A stretch of 60,927 bases of DNA from a bacterium (GCA_018780265.1 JADMJV010000002.1:1-60927), one strand, 5' to 3'. Counted from the stretch's first letter, positions 17,571-26,655 are shown. Numbers and translations: made by a program. The notes: generated from the sequence alone by a model not told the origin.

Positions 17571-18595
17571 CCCAGGCGACCAGCCAGGGCCTGCGACTTG
17601 ACCAACGCTTCCAACTGGGGACCGTCCCGCAACAACCGGGACAATCCCCTGGATACCGCCAATTCTGGCTCGTCCAGCAGATGCACTGGCAAGGATAGTT
17701 GTTGTTGTAAATAGCTATCCAGGCCCCGCAGCCGGCTGAGGCCGCCAGCCAAAAAGAGACCTTGCTCAAGCAGTGCCTGGAGCAATCCGGGGGGGGTCTC
17801 CTCGATCAACTGACTCAGCAGTTGCAGCACGGCCTGCACGGTAAAGTCTACCCACCGGTCCAGTTCCCAGGCGGCCACCATCAAGCTACGGGGCAAACCG
17901 GACTGCAGGTCTTTCCCCCGCACCTCCAGGTATGTTTCCTGCCCGGATCTGGCCGTGAGTTGCGGGAGCACCTGTTCTAGTTGCGACTGTCCGACGGCCA
18001 GCCAGTGCCGGCGCAAAAAATGATCCTGAAGTCGCTGCATCAAATGATGAGCGCCCCCCACCTGGTGCAAGTGATGAACCGCCGTGCCGCGGCTAAAAAC
18101 CGAGGCTTGCATCAGATGATAGCCCAAATCCAGCACGGCCACAGCAGCAGCGTCCAGAGGGGATAGGCCGGCGGCCACTGCCACACAGGCCGAAGAGGGA
18201 ACCAGGCAAACCGAGCCTGCCCCGGCCTCCTTGAGCATCTCGCACAGAACCTGAAGTTCGACCTCGCCTGCCAGTGCCGGCGCAGTGGCCAGCAAGTTCC
18301 ATTTGCGCCTGCGGGCCCCCAAGAGACTGCGACAGAGATGCTCGGCGGCATCAAAATCGGCCAGTACTCCCTGACGAAAGGGTCGTATAAAGCTCCAGTG
18401 CGCCGGATGGCGGCCATGCAGCGCCTGAGCCCGGTCTCCAGTCTCCACGGGCCAATTGCCGCTCAAGTCCCAAAGGACAGCAGTTGAGCAACTTTGCTCC
18501 AGGCCCCGAGCACCAACCCGGCGACAACTCCAACTGCCCAGATCCAACCCGACCTCAGCCTGAGTGGCGCCCTCGCGCCGCAACCATTTCAGCAT
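17567..18595 (-). CDS. divergent MreB-like actin homologue
   Basis: About 342 residues. The MreB relationship is clear in RPFRQGVLADFDAAE (MreB RPMKDGVIADFD), EVRGKDLQSGLPRSL, and AGGLSRLRGLD, and in its place ahead of mreC and mreD. All nucleotide-site motifs are altered: phosphate-1 DLGTANT is DLGSWSC, phosphate-2 DIGGGTTE is DLGYHLMQ, the catalytic EEP region is PSS, and TGGGALL is AGGLSRL. It may therefore bind nucleotide weakly or not hydrolyse it. The ATG at 18595 overlaps the maf stop by seven bases (ATGCTGA); a 48-residue upstream extension in frame overlaps maf and is discarded. Whether a canonical MreB exists elsewhere cannot be seen. Confidence 0.82.
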   Translation of the reverse strand: MLKWLRREGATQAEVGLDLGSWSCRRVGARGLEQSCSTAVLWDLSGNWPVETGDRAQALHGRHPAHWSFIRPFRQGVLADFDAAEHLCRSLLGARRRKWNLLATAPALAGEVELQVLCEMLKEAGAGSVCLVPSSACVAVAAGLSPLDAAAVAVLDLGYHLMQASVFSRGTAVHHLHQVGGAHHLMQRLQDHFLRRHWLAVGQSQLEQVLPQLTARSGQETYLEVRGKDLQSGLPRSLMVAAWELDRWVDFTVQAVLQLLSQLIEETPPGLLQALLEQGLFLAGGLSRLRGLDSYLQQQLSLPVHLLDEPELAVSRGLSRLLRDGPQLEALVKSQALAGRLG

Positions 18596-19218
18596 TCGTT
18601 CGGGTTCTCGCCGGTGGGGGCGGCGAAGTCGTACAGGCTGCGGCCAAACGAACGCATCAACTGCTCCAGGGTTACCAGCGGAAATCCCACCACATTGTCG
18701 TAGCGGCCCTTGATCGACTCCACCAGCAGGCCGCCCCAACCCTGAATCCCATAAGAGCCGGCTTTATCCAGCGGTTCTCCGGTGGCCACATAGCGTTCGA
18801 TCTCGCGCTCGTTCAGTTTGCGAAAGCGTACTTCGGTGGTCTCCACCTCAGTTTGGGTGATTCCGGTTTGCGTGCAGGTGACCGTAACCGCCGACAAAAC
18901 CCGGTGATTGCGGCCGTTTAGCTTCTCCAGGTAGCGGCGGGCCACCAATCCTCCGCCCGGTTTGCCCAGCACCTGACCCTGTGCGTAGACCACTGTGTCA
19001 GCCGCGATTACTAAAGAATATTCACTGCAGCGCCCGGCTACGTCGAGCGCTTTGCACTGGGAAATCTCGGGCAGCAGTTGCTGCAATCGCGCCAGGGGCA
19101 AATGTCGGGGCAGCGATTTTTCCGCCTCAGGATGGGGCGTCAATATCTCGAAGCGCACGCCCAGAGCGGCTAGCATTTGCTGACGGCGGGGTGAACTGCT
19201 GGCCAGAACGAGCTGCAT
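18589..19218 (-). CDS. maf: Maf family nucleotide pyrophosphatase
   Basis: A 209-residue Maf protein, a nucleoside triphosphate pyrophosphatase thought to remove modified or non-canonical nucleotides, linked to septum control. Visible family motifs: LASSSPRRQQML at the N-terminus, VIAADTVV, LGKPGG, RYLEKLNGRNHRV and the C-terminal GSYGIQGWGGLLVESIKGRYDNVVGFPL. Maf commonly sits beside mreBCD, as here. The gene ends seven bases inside the mreB-like gene. Confidence 0.95.
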   Translation of the reverse strand: MQLVLASSSPRRQQMLAALGVRFEILTPHPEAEKSLPRHLPLARLQQLLPEISQCKALDVAGRCSEYSLVIAADTVVYAQGQVLGKPGGGLVARRYLEKLNGRNHRVLSAVTVTCTQTGITQTEVETTEVRFRKLNEREIERYVATGEPLDKAGSYGIQGWGGLLVESIKGRYDNVVGFPLVTLEQLMRSFGRSLYDFAAPTGENPNEC

Positions 19219-19266
19219 AGTTTTCGGACCTCCAACCCGTGGCTTAGCGGGGTACCACGATTAGTC

Positions 19267-20187
19267 CTACCCGTTGACTTCAAACTCCAGCTTGAAACGT
19301 TCCTTGGTGGAAACGGGCACGCCTTCCTGAATGGCCGGCTCCCACTGCCAATGCGAGAGGGACTCGGTGATCTGGCGGTCCAGATCAGAACTCCCCGAAG
19401 TGGTCAGCAGGTGCACTTCGGTGCGTCCGTCGGCCTGCACCTCAATCTCTACGCGCACGAAAGTCTTGCCTCCGTTGCGCCGCAATTCTTCGGGCATTTT
19501 TACGTTGGGGGCAGGCCCCACAGGCGTGGCCGGTCGACTGGGCAGTGTTCGCGGTGGAGGGGCGCTGGCCTGACGCGGCGGTTCGACTGGCGACGGAGAG
19601 GCCGCCGGGGCCGGAGGTTCCGGCTCGGCAACCTGAGGGGGCTCCTCCGGACCGTGAACAGGCGGTCCCGGCTGAGCGGGCGGCCGGTAAGACTCACCCG
19701 GATTGGGTCGTTCGGAAGTGGACGCGCCAGGAACGGTGCCGGGTACAGACGACGGTCCTGTGGGTGGCGCGGGGGGCGCACTGCGCCCTCCGGGGCCAGT
19801 TCGAGTCATGGTTCGATACCTGGGCACGGAGGGAGGCTCAACCGGGCGCGGCCTGGCCGCTGGCGGAGCCTGGGGCAAACGAGGCTGAACAATGGGCCTG
19901 GGCCGGGCCGCCACAGGGGCCGGCTTGGGTCGAGGCTTTACTGCCACCGGACGCGGCTTGACGACCACCGGCTTAGGCTTAGGCTTCGGTTTAGGCGCAA
20001 GCGGCTTGGGGCGCTCCACCGGTTTGGGGGCTGGCTTCTTGGGCTGATATGCCAGACGCAGGCGAACTTTGGAGCGGGTGGCCTCACTCTGGCTGGCACG
20101 ACTGTGCAGCAACCACCCAAAAAAAGGCCCAAACCAGGCCCAATGGAGAGCCATCGCCACCACCAGGGGCAAAGCCAACCGATGCAC
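19267..20187 (-). CDS. tonB: TonB-like energy transducer
   Basis: About 306 residues: a short cytoplasmic start and one hydrophobic segment (LALPLVVAMALHWAWFGPFFGWLL), then about 180 residues rich in Pro with Lys/Arg (KPAPKPVERPKPLAPKPKPK), and a C-terminal TonB domain (TFVRVEIEVQADGRTEVHLL ... HWQWEPAIQEG). TonB couples the ExbB-ExbD proton motor to outer-membrane transport. I chose the GTG at 20187, one base after the exbD stop, with GAGGG 11 bases upstream; an ATG 33 bases later is possible. The order exbB-exbD-tonB supports the call. Confidence 0.85.
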   Translation of the reverse strand: MHRLALPLVVAMALHWAWFGPFFGWLLHSRASQSEATRSKVRLRLAYQPKKPAPKPVERPKPLAPKPKPKPKPVVVKPRPVAVKPRPKPAPVAARPRPIVQPRLPQAPPAARPRPVEPPSVPRYRTMTRTGPGGRSAPPAPPTGPSSVPGTVPGASTSERPNPGESYRPPAQPGPPVHGPEEPPQVAEPEPPAPAASPSPVEPPRQASAPPPRTLPSRPATPVGPAPNVKMPEELRRNGGKTFVRVEIEVQADGRTEVHLLTTSGSSDLDRQITESLSHWQWEPAIQEGVPVSTKERFKLEFEVNG

Positions 20188-20188
20188 T

Positions 20189-20614
20189 TTAGTTCTTTCC
20201 CTCGGTGGCGATGACAAAGTCGTTGATGCCCAGCTTGCGCAATTCGTCAAGGGCCTCAACGACATACCGATGCTGGGCCGAAAGATCCGCATTGAGCACC
20301 ACATTGGTGCGGCGGGCGGCAACCAGGCCACCAGGCAGGGCGGCCAGTGCCTCTTCCAATTCAGACAGCTTGACCGCTCGCTGATTGATGAAGTACTCAC
20401 CCGTGGGCCTGACCGTCAAGATAATCTCCAGGTTTGCGGCGGCCGCTTCTGAACTGGTGGCCGCAGGCAAATTGACGGGAATTCCGCGGTGGTGGTGCAT
20501 GGCCAGGCTGGACAGAATGTAGAACACCAGCAACAGGAACATGACGTCTACCATCGGGATAATCTCGATGCGCGGCATGCGTTTTTTCTGACGCGTGGGG
20601 AAAAGCCTGGCCAT
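20189..20614 (-). CDS. exbD: biopolymer transport protein ExbD/TolR
   Basis: A 141-residue protein with the family layout: short basic N-terminus, one membrane helix carrying the proton-accepting Asp (IIPMVDVMFLLLVFYILSS), and a periplasmic domain ending in AQHRYVVEALDELRKLGI. The ATG at 20614 follows the exbB stop by one base. It works with the ExbB homologue upstream and the TonB-like protein downstream; TolR is the alternative name, but the adjacent TonB domain protein favours ExbD. Confidence 0.92.
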   Translation of the reverse strand: MARLFPTRQKKRMPRIEIIPMVDVMFLLLVFYILSSLAMHHHRGIPVNLPAATSSEAAAANLEIILTVRPTGEYFINQRAVKLSELEEALAALPGGLVAARRTNVVLNADLSAQHRYVVEALDELRKLGINDFVIATEGKN

Positions 20615-20615
20615 G

Positions 20616-21245
20616 CTAGGCGCTGGCCTGCTGGTCGAAAAGGTCGAGCAGTTCGTTGGCCACATCTTGCGCTTCGTCCATTTGCCTCTCGGCCAGGCGG
20701 TTAAAGAAGTTGTGCACAAAAAGACAGACCACGGCGATCAAGATGCCTGCAGCCGTCGCTACCAGGGCCTCACCAATGCCGGCCAGGATTCCCGAGGTGT
20801 CGGCCTGGGGACTCTCCGACAGTTTTAGGGACACGGCGCGGAAGACGCCCATCATGCCAGTGATCGTGCCTAACAGTCCGATCAACGGGGAAGCCGTGAC
20901 GGTCGTTTCCAGGATGACCAGAAAACGCTGCAAAGAGGCCTGTTCACGATGCGACTGGGAGACCATGGCATTCTCCAGCGACTGGCGCGAGCGTCCCCAG
21001 CGTTTAACAGCCGCCAGGGCCGTGCTGGCCACCGCTCCGCGCTTGCCGCGCAGCCAGTTACCGGCCTCCTCCTGCTTGCCTTCGCCAAGCAGACTGAGCA
21101 GTCGCTGGCGAAAAGCTTCCCCACCCCAATCAAGATTGGCAAAATAGAGGGCGCGCTCCAGGGCCACGGCCATGGCCAACACCGACAAGGCAAGGAGCGG
21201 CACCATAAAAACGCCGCCTTGCTGGACAAAATGCATCAAGTTCAT
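20616..21245 (-). CDS. exbB: MotA/TolQ/ExbB proton channel protein
   Basis: A 209-residue membrane protein with three helices: residues about 11-28, and two in the C-terminal half including TASPLIGLLGTITGMMGVFRAV, the most conserved part of the ExbB/TolQ family, and GEALVATAAGILIAVVCLFVHN. It forms the channel of the ExbB-ExbD motor. The ATG at 21245 has GGGAGC upstream and a well-formed promoter 20 bases further on; a start 13 residues earlier would overlap that promoter. Confidence 0.93.
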   Translation of the reverse strand: MNLMHFVQQGGVFMVPLLALSVLAMAVALERALYFANLDWGGEAFRQRLLSLLGEGKQEEAGNWLRGKRGAVASTALAAVKRWGRSRQSLENAMVSQSHREQASLQRFLVILETTVTASPLIGLLGTITGMMGVFRAVSLKLSESPQADTSGILAGIGEALVATAAGILIAVVCLFVHNFFNRLAERQMDEAQDVANELLDLFDQQASA

Positions 21246-21263
21246 ATTCGCTCCCTCTGAGTA

Positions 21264-21292
21264 TTGATATATCTTTATCACCATCAGGTCAA
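21264..21292 (-). promoter_or_regulatory. sigma70-type promoter for exbB-exbD-tonB
   Basis: On the minus strand TTGACC (21287-21292) and TATCAA (21264-21269) are separated by 17 bases. Both hexamers match the consensus at five and four positions. It lies 19 bases upstream of the exbB start, so the leader is very short. It may also drive maf, mreBCD and pbp2, since no terminator separates tonB from maf. Confidence 0.55.
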
Positions 21293-21355
21293 GACACCTG
21301 CTTCACAAACCCGTTGAGATGGCGTAGGGAACCATCACCTTAAGCACACCAAATA

Positions 21356-22762
21356 GTGTCAACAAAAATCGTCATAATTGTAAAGCAGATGCAGGCAGCC
21401 GACCTGGAGCGACTGGACACGCTGGCCACCTGCCCGATTCAACCACAGCAAAGGTGGCCGGCATCATTTTGGCACTCAGTAGGACAAAAGTTCGCCCGGC
21501 CGGAATATAGGGGGGGGTGGTCATTTCTGGCGATCCGTTATACCCTACAGAACGGGACCAAAGCCAAGATCATTCACCCAAACTTAGGCGGTCACGTTTT
21601 ACGGGAACTGGCTGGGGGAACCAGCTGGGCTCAGCTTTGCGATGAATGCCCGGAGCTGAAAACCCCCGAAGGCCTGGCCGGCCTGCGTCGCTTAGCTCAA
21701 CTCCTCGAATTGCAGTCGCTGGATGAAGAGAAATGGCTGCTCAGCGAGATTGTCGAGCGCATCCCGGAGATGATCTTTGTGAAGGACGCTCACGATCATT
21801 CCTTCGTGCGTATCAACAAGGCCGCTGAGAACCTGCTGGGCATCGGGCGAGAGGAGATGCTGGGCAAGACCGATTTCGACTTCTTCCCCGATCACGAGGC
21901 CGACTTTTTTCAAGCCAAAGACCGCGAAGTGCTGACTTCAGGGCGTCTGCTTGATATACCCCAAGAAGAGATCCAAACCCGCTCTGGCATTCGCTATCTG
22001 CACACCCAGAAGATCCCCATCATGGATGCGCAAAGCGAGCCACGCTTTCTGGTGGGCATTTCGCGAGATATCACCAACTACGTGCGAGCCCAAGAGGACA
22101 TCGCGTGCTCTCAAGAACAACTGAGACGCCTGGCAGCCCAACTCCAACATGCCCAGGAGGCAGAACGCCAACGACTGGCCCGCGAACTGCACGACGAACT
22201 GGGCCAGGTCCTGACCGGCGTCAAGATCGAACTGGCCTGGATGGAGGAGCGGATTCCAGACGACAGGCCCCAACTGGCCGCCCATCTAGACCAGGCCCAC
22301 ACTCTGGTCGATTCGGCCCTGGCCACTGTGCGCCGTGTGGCCACCGCCTTACGTCCCCAAATTCTTGATGACCTGGGCCTGCGCGCCGGTGTGGATTGGC
22401 TGATTCAAGAGATCTGTGGGCGGGCCCGCATTCAAGCCACCTTAGATTTTCAAGTGTGTGGCACGGTCAATCCCCAACTGGCCATCACAGTCTACCGAGC
22501 CTGCCAGGAAGCCCTCACCAACATTGTGCGCCACGCCAAGGCCCAAACCTCGCATGTGCGTATCTTTAAGCTAGTAGAAGCCGAAAGAGAATGGCTCATA
22601 ACCGAGATTTGCGATGACGGTCTCGGCCTTGACTCCCCCAAGGAAGGCTCACTGGGATTGGTAGGTATTCGCGAGCGCGTCCAATTGCACGGCGGTATCT
22701 TGGAGTTGGGATCGGGCCAGAACGGTCGAGGCACCAGGCTGACCTTTCGGCTACCGATGTAG
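21356..22762 (+). CDS. PAS-domain sensor histidine kinase (NarL/DesK class)
   Basis: A 468-residue cytoplasmic kinase with no membrane helix. Order: an N-terminal 110-residue region (containing HPNLGGHVLRELAGG), a PAS domain (about 128-245; IVERIPEMIFVKDAHDHSFV ... GISRDITNY), a coiled linker, the HisKA_3 phosphoacceptor with His in RLARELHDELGQ (about 278) and an HATPase (EALTNIVRHAKA, DDGLGLD, GRGTRLTFRLP). This class phosphorylates NarL-type response regulators; none lies nearby, so it is an orphan here. The start is a GTG at 21356; an ATG 11 codons later is an alternative. Its stop is only three bases from the stop of the convergent SH3 gene. Confidence 0.92.
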   Translation: MSTKIVIIVKQMQAADLERLDTLATCPIQPQQRWPASFWHSVGQKFARPEYRGGWSFLAIRYTLQNGTKAKIIHPNLGGHVLRELAGGTSWAQLCDECPELKTPEGLAGLRRLAQLLELQSLDEEKWLLSEIVERIPEMIFVKDAHDHSFVRINKAAENLLGIGREEMLGKTDFDFFPDHEADFFQAKDREVLTSGRLLDIPQEEIQTRSGIRYLHTQKIPIMDAQSEPRFLVGISRDITNYVRAQEDIACSQEQLRRLAAQLQHAQEAERQRLARELHDELGQVLTGVKIELAWMEERIPDDRPQLAAHLDQAHTLVDSALATVRRVATALRPQILDDLGLRAGVDWLIQEICGRARIQATLDFQVCGTVNPQLAITVYRACQEALTNIVRHAKAQTSHVRIFKLVEAEREWLITEICDDGLGLDSPKEGSLGLVGIRERVQLHGGILELGSGQNGRGTRLTFRLPM

Positions 22763-22765
22763 CCT

Positions 22766-23644
22766 TTATGGGGCGGGCGTAGTCACGTCGTCGGGAGAGG
22801 GCAACTCCCCCTCCTCTTCGACGACTTCCGTGCCCGGCGTAGGCGCCAGAGGCGTCTCTACCGTTTCGACCACAGGCACCCGAGTGGGCAGGCGAGGGTC
22901 GGCCTTGGGCCCACCCAGCAGAGTGAGCGATCCGGCCGACAGAGTCCATTCCTCGCCCACTTTTTCAACCAGATAAGAGCCCATGTAGGGAACTTCCTGT
23001 CCCTGCTCGCTGGCGTTCATCTTCACATCCACCTGAAAGCGATTGTCCCCCACAGGAATGACCCCCGCGATCTCGGTGCGCAGGCTGTTGGTATGCGAAT
23101 ACCCCTCCACAAAGCGACTGAAGTCCAGCTCCGCCTTCCAGGGGCCAGCCAGGTAAGCATAGGCAGCCGCGTAGTCCTTGCGCACCACGGCGGCGTAAAA
23201 GGCCATCACGGTGACCTCGGCCTCGTTGGGTTTGTCCAGATTTGCCGGCTTGGCAAACTGCAAAAATTTACTCTGCACCCACCCCTGGCTGCCATCCCCC
23301 AGGCGCACCTGATCCCACTGCTCCTGCTCTTGCAGCCAGGAAACCTCTTCCCATTGATTCAAATTGCGCAGCACGGGCTGATTCAGGCCCTTTTCCCCAT
23401 AAAGGGGGGTGTCTTTCTGAGATACCCAACCCGTGGTGGAGGGCCGCAGGGTGGGGGTCTCACCCGTCATGGTAGGCACTTCGGTGGCGGGCGCCTCGGG
23501 GGTGATATTGATGCGCGCCACCGGCTTATGGCTACCCGCCGTGGACCAGATACCGATCCCCAGACAAAATATGCTCAACAGGGCGAACATCATCAGAGGC
23601 CGAGCTTTGGGGTTGTCGTTGAACCACTCCTGAACCTGCGACAT
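22766..23644 (-). CDS. membrane-anchored SH3-domain protein
   Basis: About 292 residues. One membrane helix near the N-terminus (PLMMFALLSIFCLGIGIWS), a Thr/Pro-rich linker, a bacterial SH3-like domain (about 80-130; TPLYGEKGLNQPVLRNLNQW ... DGSQGWVQSKFL), and a domain of about 120 residues resembling NTF2-like or lumazine-binding lipoprotein folds (VTVMAFYAAVVRKDYAAAYAYL). The tail is Pro/Glu-rich and probably disordered. It would face the periplasm. The ATG overlaps the HAD gene's stop (ATGA). Function unknown; cell-wall contact is plausible from the SH3 domain. Confidence 0.7.
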   Translation of the reverse strand: MSQVQEWFNDNPKARPLMMFALLSIFCLGIGIWSTAGSHKPVARINITPEAPATEVPTMTGETPTLRPSTTGWVSQKDTPLYGEKGLNQPVLRNLNQWEEVSWLQEQEQWDQVRLGDGSQGWVQSKFLQFAKPANLDKPNEAEVTVMAFYAAVVRKDYAAAYAYLAGPWKAELDFSRFVEGYSHTNSLRTEIAGVIPVGDNRFQVDVKMNASEQGQEVPYMGSYLVEKVGEEWTLSAGSLTLLGGPKADPRLPTRVPVVETVETPLAPTPGTEVVEEEGELPSPDDVTTPAP

Positions 23645-24285
23645 CAGGCCCTGCCCCCCACCCATAGAGCATCCAGCTGGGCGAAGCTGTCGATCGACCG
23701 CGCGTCGGGCGTCGCCTGGCCAAATCCGTAGCTGGCAAAGACAAAATCACAGCCGGCCTGGTTGGCCGCCTCTTGATCAGAGCGAGTATCGCCCAGGTAC
23801 AGGGCCCTCGTCCAACCCTGGCGATCCAACAAGCTTTTGATATTTTCGGCTTTGTTGAGGCCGGTATTGCCGTGACATTCCCAGTCCACAAAACAGCCAC
23901 CCAGGCCGCTCCACTCCAGGAACAGTTCGATGTAGCCTGATTGACAGTTGCTCACGATGGCCAGCGGCAGGTGGCTTGACCACTCCCGCAAGCCCTGACT
24001 CACACCCGCATAAAGTCGTCCGCCCGACCGCCGGATGCAGGCTTCCTCCTGTTGGTAGCAGTGTTGGGAGAGAACCTCGCGCTGCCTCTCACTCAAATCG
24101 GGAAACAACTTGGAGAAGATCTGATCGTGGGTCATGCCCATGATAGAGGCGATGTCGGTCGCCGTGAGGAGAGTGCGTTCGACCTTAGCCAGCCGGAGGG
24201 CAGAGTTCCAGGCCTGAGCAACTACTTCTGTGGTATCCCAGAGAGTACCGTCTAGATCGAAAACAATAGCTTGAGGCAAACCCAT
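23644..24285 (-). CDS. HAD-superfamily hydrolase (phosphoglycolate phosphatase-like)
   Basis: A 213-residue HAD phosphatase. Motif I FDLDGTLWDT with the nucleophile and acid Asp, motif II IVSN, motif III Lys in the ENIKSL region, and motif IV LGDTRSDQEAA. A helical cap lies between residues about 20 and 85. It resembles Gph-type enzymes, but the substrate cannot be predicted. The ATG abuts the stop of the DUF697-like gene, and its own stop overlaps the SH3 gene. Confidence 0.88.
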   Translation of the reverse strand: MGLPQAIVFDLDGTLWDTTEVVAQAWNSALRLAKVERTLLTATDIASIMGMTHDQIFSKLFPDLSERQREVLSQHCYQQEEACIRRSGGRLYAGVSQGLREWSSHLPLAIVSNCQSGYIELFLEWSGLGGCFVDWECHGNTGLNKAENIKSLLDRQGWTRALYLGDTRSDQEAANQAGCDFVFASYGFGQATPDARSIDSFAQLDALWVGGRA

Positions 24286-25149
24286 TTAGTTCTGACCGAA
24301 ACGAGAGCGCAACTTCCGGTAGTCTTCTTCAGACAAATGATCGCGCAGATGGTCCATGCTCTCGCGGGCCTTGGTCACGTCGCTGGTCCGAAAACCACGA
24401 GTGGCTTCCTTACTGACCTGCTTGAAGAGTGACTTCATTTCGTCACCGCTCAACTGACCCTGAGATTCGAAGTAGCGGATGGCCACCTCACCCAAGCCGT
24501 AGGTCCATCCGTAGACAAAGGGAGCACTGACCAATTTGCCAATAATGGGGATCAGGTTACTCACAAAGAGGGTGGTGATCTGTCCGAACACCGAGGCTCC
24601 GCAGGCCGCAGCGATATGAGCCAGGGTTTTCTCTGGAGGGTCTTTGACTCCGTAGGCCTTGCCGATGGAAATCACCATGGCAGTCTGGATAGGCATCAAC
24701 AGCACCAGATCGGAAAATGGAATGGGAAAGAGCACAATTCCGGCAGCCCACAGGGAAAAGCTGCGAGCAATGTCACGGGCGCGGTCGCGCGGCGAATTAC
24801 TGGAGGCTGGGGCATCGAAAGAGAGCGGCGGCAACGGACGACTGGCGTCGCCCCGCATCGACGGCTCATAGGTGGGTGTGGCATAGTTGGAGGCCGGAGG
24901 CGTGTAACCACCAGCGGTAGGATAGTCGTATGACTCCCAATGTTGGGGCGGCGCATACCCGGCAACACCATCGGCCTGCTCGGCGCTGCGCCAACCCTCG
25001 TCACCAGAGGACTGGGGAGAATAGCCAGGATAGGCTGGGGGCGGTGCGGGCGCGGAAACGACGGGGAACGAGCCACCACATCCGCTGCAAAACTTTGCAG
25101 TTTCTTTCGCCTGATGACCGCAGTTAGGACAGAACTTGGGCATTCCCAT
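24286..25149 (-). CDS. zinc-ribbon membrane protein with DUF697-like domain
   Basis: A 287-residue protein. An N-terminal zinc ribbon (CPNCGHQAKETAKFCSGCG), about 80 residues of Pro/Tyr/Ser-rich linker, then a hydrophobic region (about 130-235) with LFPIPFSDLVLLMPIQTAMV and FGQITTLFVSNLIPIIGKLV. That arrangement is typical of DUF697, often found with GTPases. The C-terminal part is a charged helix (DHLRDHLSEEDYRKLRSRFG). Met1 or Met3 could be the start. It lies 30 bases downstream of nuoN and may be read through from the nuo operon. Function unknown. Confidence 0.7.
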   Translation of the reverse strand: MGMPKFCPNCGHQAKETAKFCSGCGGSFPVVSAPAPPPAYPGYSPQSSGDEGWRSAEQADGVAGYAPPQHWESYDYPTAGGYTPPASNYATPTYEPSMRGDASRPLPPLSFDAPASSNSPRDRARDIARSFSLWAAGIVLFPIPFSDLVLLMPIQTAMVISIGKAYGVKDPPEKTLAHIAAACGASVFGQITTLFVSNLIPIIGKLVSAPFVYGWTYGLGEVAIRYFESQGQLSGDEMKSLFKQVSKEATRGFRTSDVTKARESMDHLRDHLSEEDYRKLRSRFGQN

Positions 25150-25179
25150 GTCTTCCGGCCTCGCGCCTGCGGCTCCTGC

Positions 25180-26655
25180 CTATACGGGACCGACTATGCC
25201 CTGCAGCCAGATCAGGGTGGGCTCGGCCCATACTGACAGGGCAAAAACCCCCACCACGCCAGCACCAATCACCGCCCAGTAGATCAAAGGTAGCTCTTCC
25301 TTAGGCTGGGGTGCCGGTCCGGGGCTGTAGGCCTGAGCCACGAATTTCAGGTAGTAGCCGGCCGACAACAGCGAGCCTACCAGACCCGCAGCCACCAGAT
25401 ACTTGGGCAACAGTCCCCCCGAGGCCGACAGAAGAGTCGAAAACAGCTGAACTTTGGCAATGAACCCCGCCGTGGGGGGCAGTCCCGTCAGGCTGAAGAG
25501 AAAGACAGCCAGAGCGGCGCTCAACTGAGGCTGGCGCATGCTCAAGCCAGCCAAAGAATCCAGCGACAGATCCTCACCCACCTCTTCCAAAGCGGCAACC
25601 ACCAGGAAGGCGCCCACATTCATGCACAGGTATACCAACAGGTAATAATACAGAGTGACCTTGCCAGTGGCGCTGCCTACGAATACCGCGGCCAGCAAGT
25701 AGCCTGCCTGAGCAATACCGGAATAGGCCAGCATGCGTTTCAGGTTTTGCTGAGACAGCGCCATGATATTGCCGAATAACATGGACAGGATGGCCATCGA
25801 CCACAAAATAATCCACCATTGGATTCGTTGTATATCCGACGGAGACGAAGCCGTACCCAGGGTCATCGGGAAATAGCGCAACATCGCCGTGAGTGCGGCT
25901 GCCTTGGTGGCCACCGACATAAAGGCCGTCACAGGCGTAGGCGCCCCCTGGTAAACATCGGGCGCCCACAGATGAAAAGGCACCGCCGAAACCTTGAAGG
26001 CCAGCCCGGCAGCCAGCAGGGCGCTGCCCACCATCAAAACCAGCCCCCCCTGGTCGACCCGGCCGGCAATTTCGTGCAACCAGGTAGAACCTGTAGAACC
26101 GTAAATCAGAGCCATTCCATAAAGGATGAGGGCCGAAGCCAGCGAGCTGAGAATAAAGTATTTCAGGCCCGATTCCTGACTGGTCTGCAGGTTGGGCAAA
26201 AAGATGCAAAGCAGATAAAGAGCCAGCGAAAAAAGCTCAAGGGCCAAAAACGAAACCATCAGATTGTTGCTGCCACAGAGCATGACCATACCCAGCGCGG
26301 CACCACTGAGCAGGGCGTAATATTCGCCCAGGTGACCTGATTTCTCGATCGATTTTGGCACGACCAACGTGACCGCGGCCAAACAGAGAAAGATCACCAG
26401 ACTGGAGACCCGGGTGACTCCGTCGTAAATCCACATCTGATGAACCGCTTTGGCCACCGGCTGATCGGGACTGACCATCAGGTAGAGGGCCCCGCTGAGA
26501 CTGACCAACAGGGTCCAAAAACCTCCGGTGGTGCGACTTTGTGGAGAACGCAATATCTCGAGTACAAAATGAAAGACAAACAGGGCACCGAGCAGCAAAA
26601 GGGGGACCATGCATTGGAAGTTCAGGTCGGTCGGCTTGAAAAAGAGGGGAGTCAT
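25180..26655 (-). CDS. nuoN: NADH-quinone oxidoreductase subunit N
   Basis: A 491-residue antiporter-like membrane subunit of complex I with about 14 helices. Typical Mrp-antiporter segments are visible, including LKYFILSSLASALILYG, AFKVSAVPFHLWAPDVYQGA (with the key Lys) and LKRMLAYSGIAQAGYLL. The ATG at 26655 overlaps the nuoM stop (ATGA). Last gene of the nuo operon. Confidence 0.96.
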   Translation of the reverse strand: MTPLFFKPTDLNFQCMVPLLLLGALFVFHFVLEILRSPQSRTTGGFWTLLVSLSGALYLMVSPDQPVAKAVHQMWIYDGVTRVSSLVIFLCLAAVTLVVPKSIEKSGHLGEYYALLSGAALGMVMLCGSNNLMVSFLALELFSLALYLLCIFLPNLQTSQESGLKYFILSSLASALILYGMALIYGSTGSTWLHEIAGRVDQGGLVLMVGSALLAAGLAFKVSAVPFHLWAPDVYQGAPTPVTAFMSVATKAAALTAMLRYFPMTLGTASSPSDIQRIQWWIILWSMAILSMLFGNIMALSQQNLKRMLAYSGIAQAGYLLAAVFVGSATGKVTLYYYLLVYLCMNVGAFLVVAALEEVGEDLSLDSLAGLSMRQPQLSAALAVFLFSLTGLPPTAGFIAKVQLFSTLLSASGGLLPKYLVAAGLVGSLLSAGYYLKFVAQAYSPGPAPQPKEELPLIYWAVIGAGVVGVFALSVWAEPTLIWLQGIVGPV

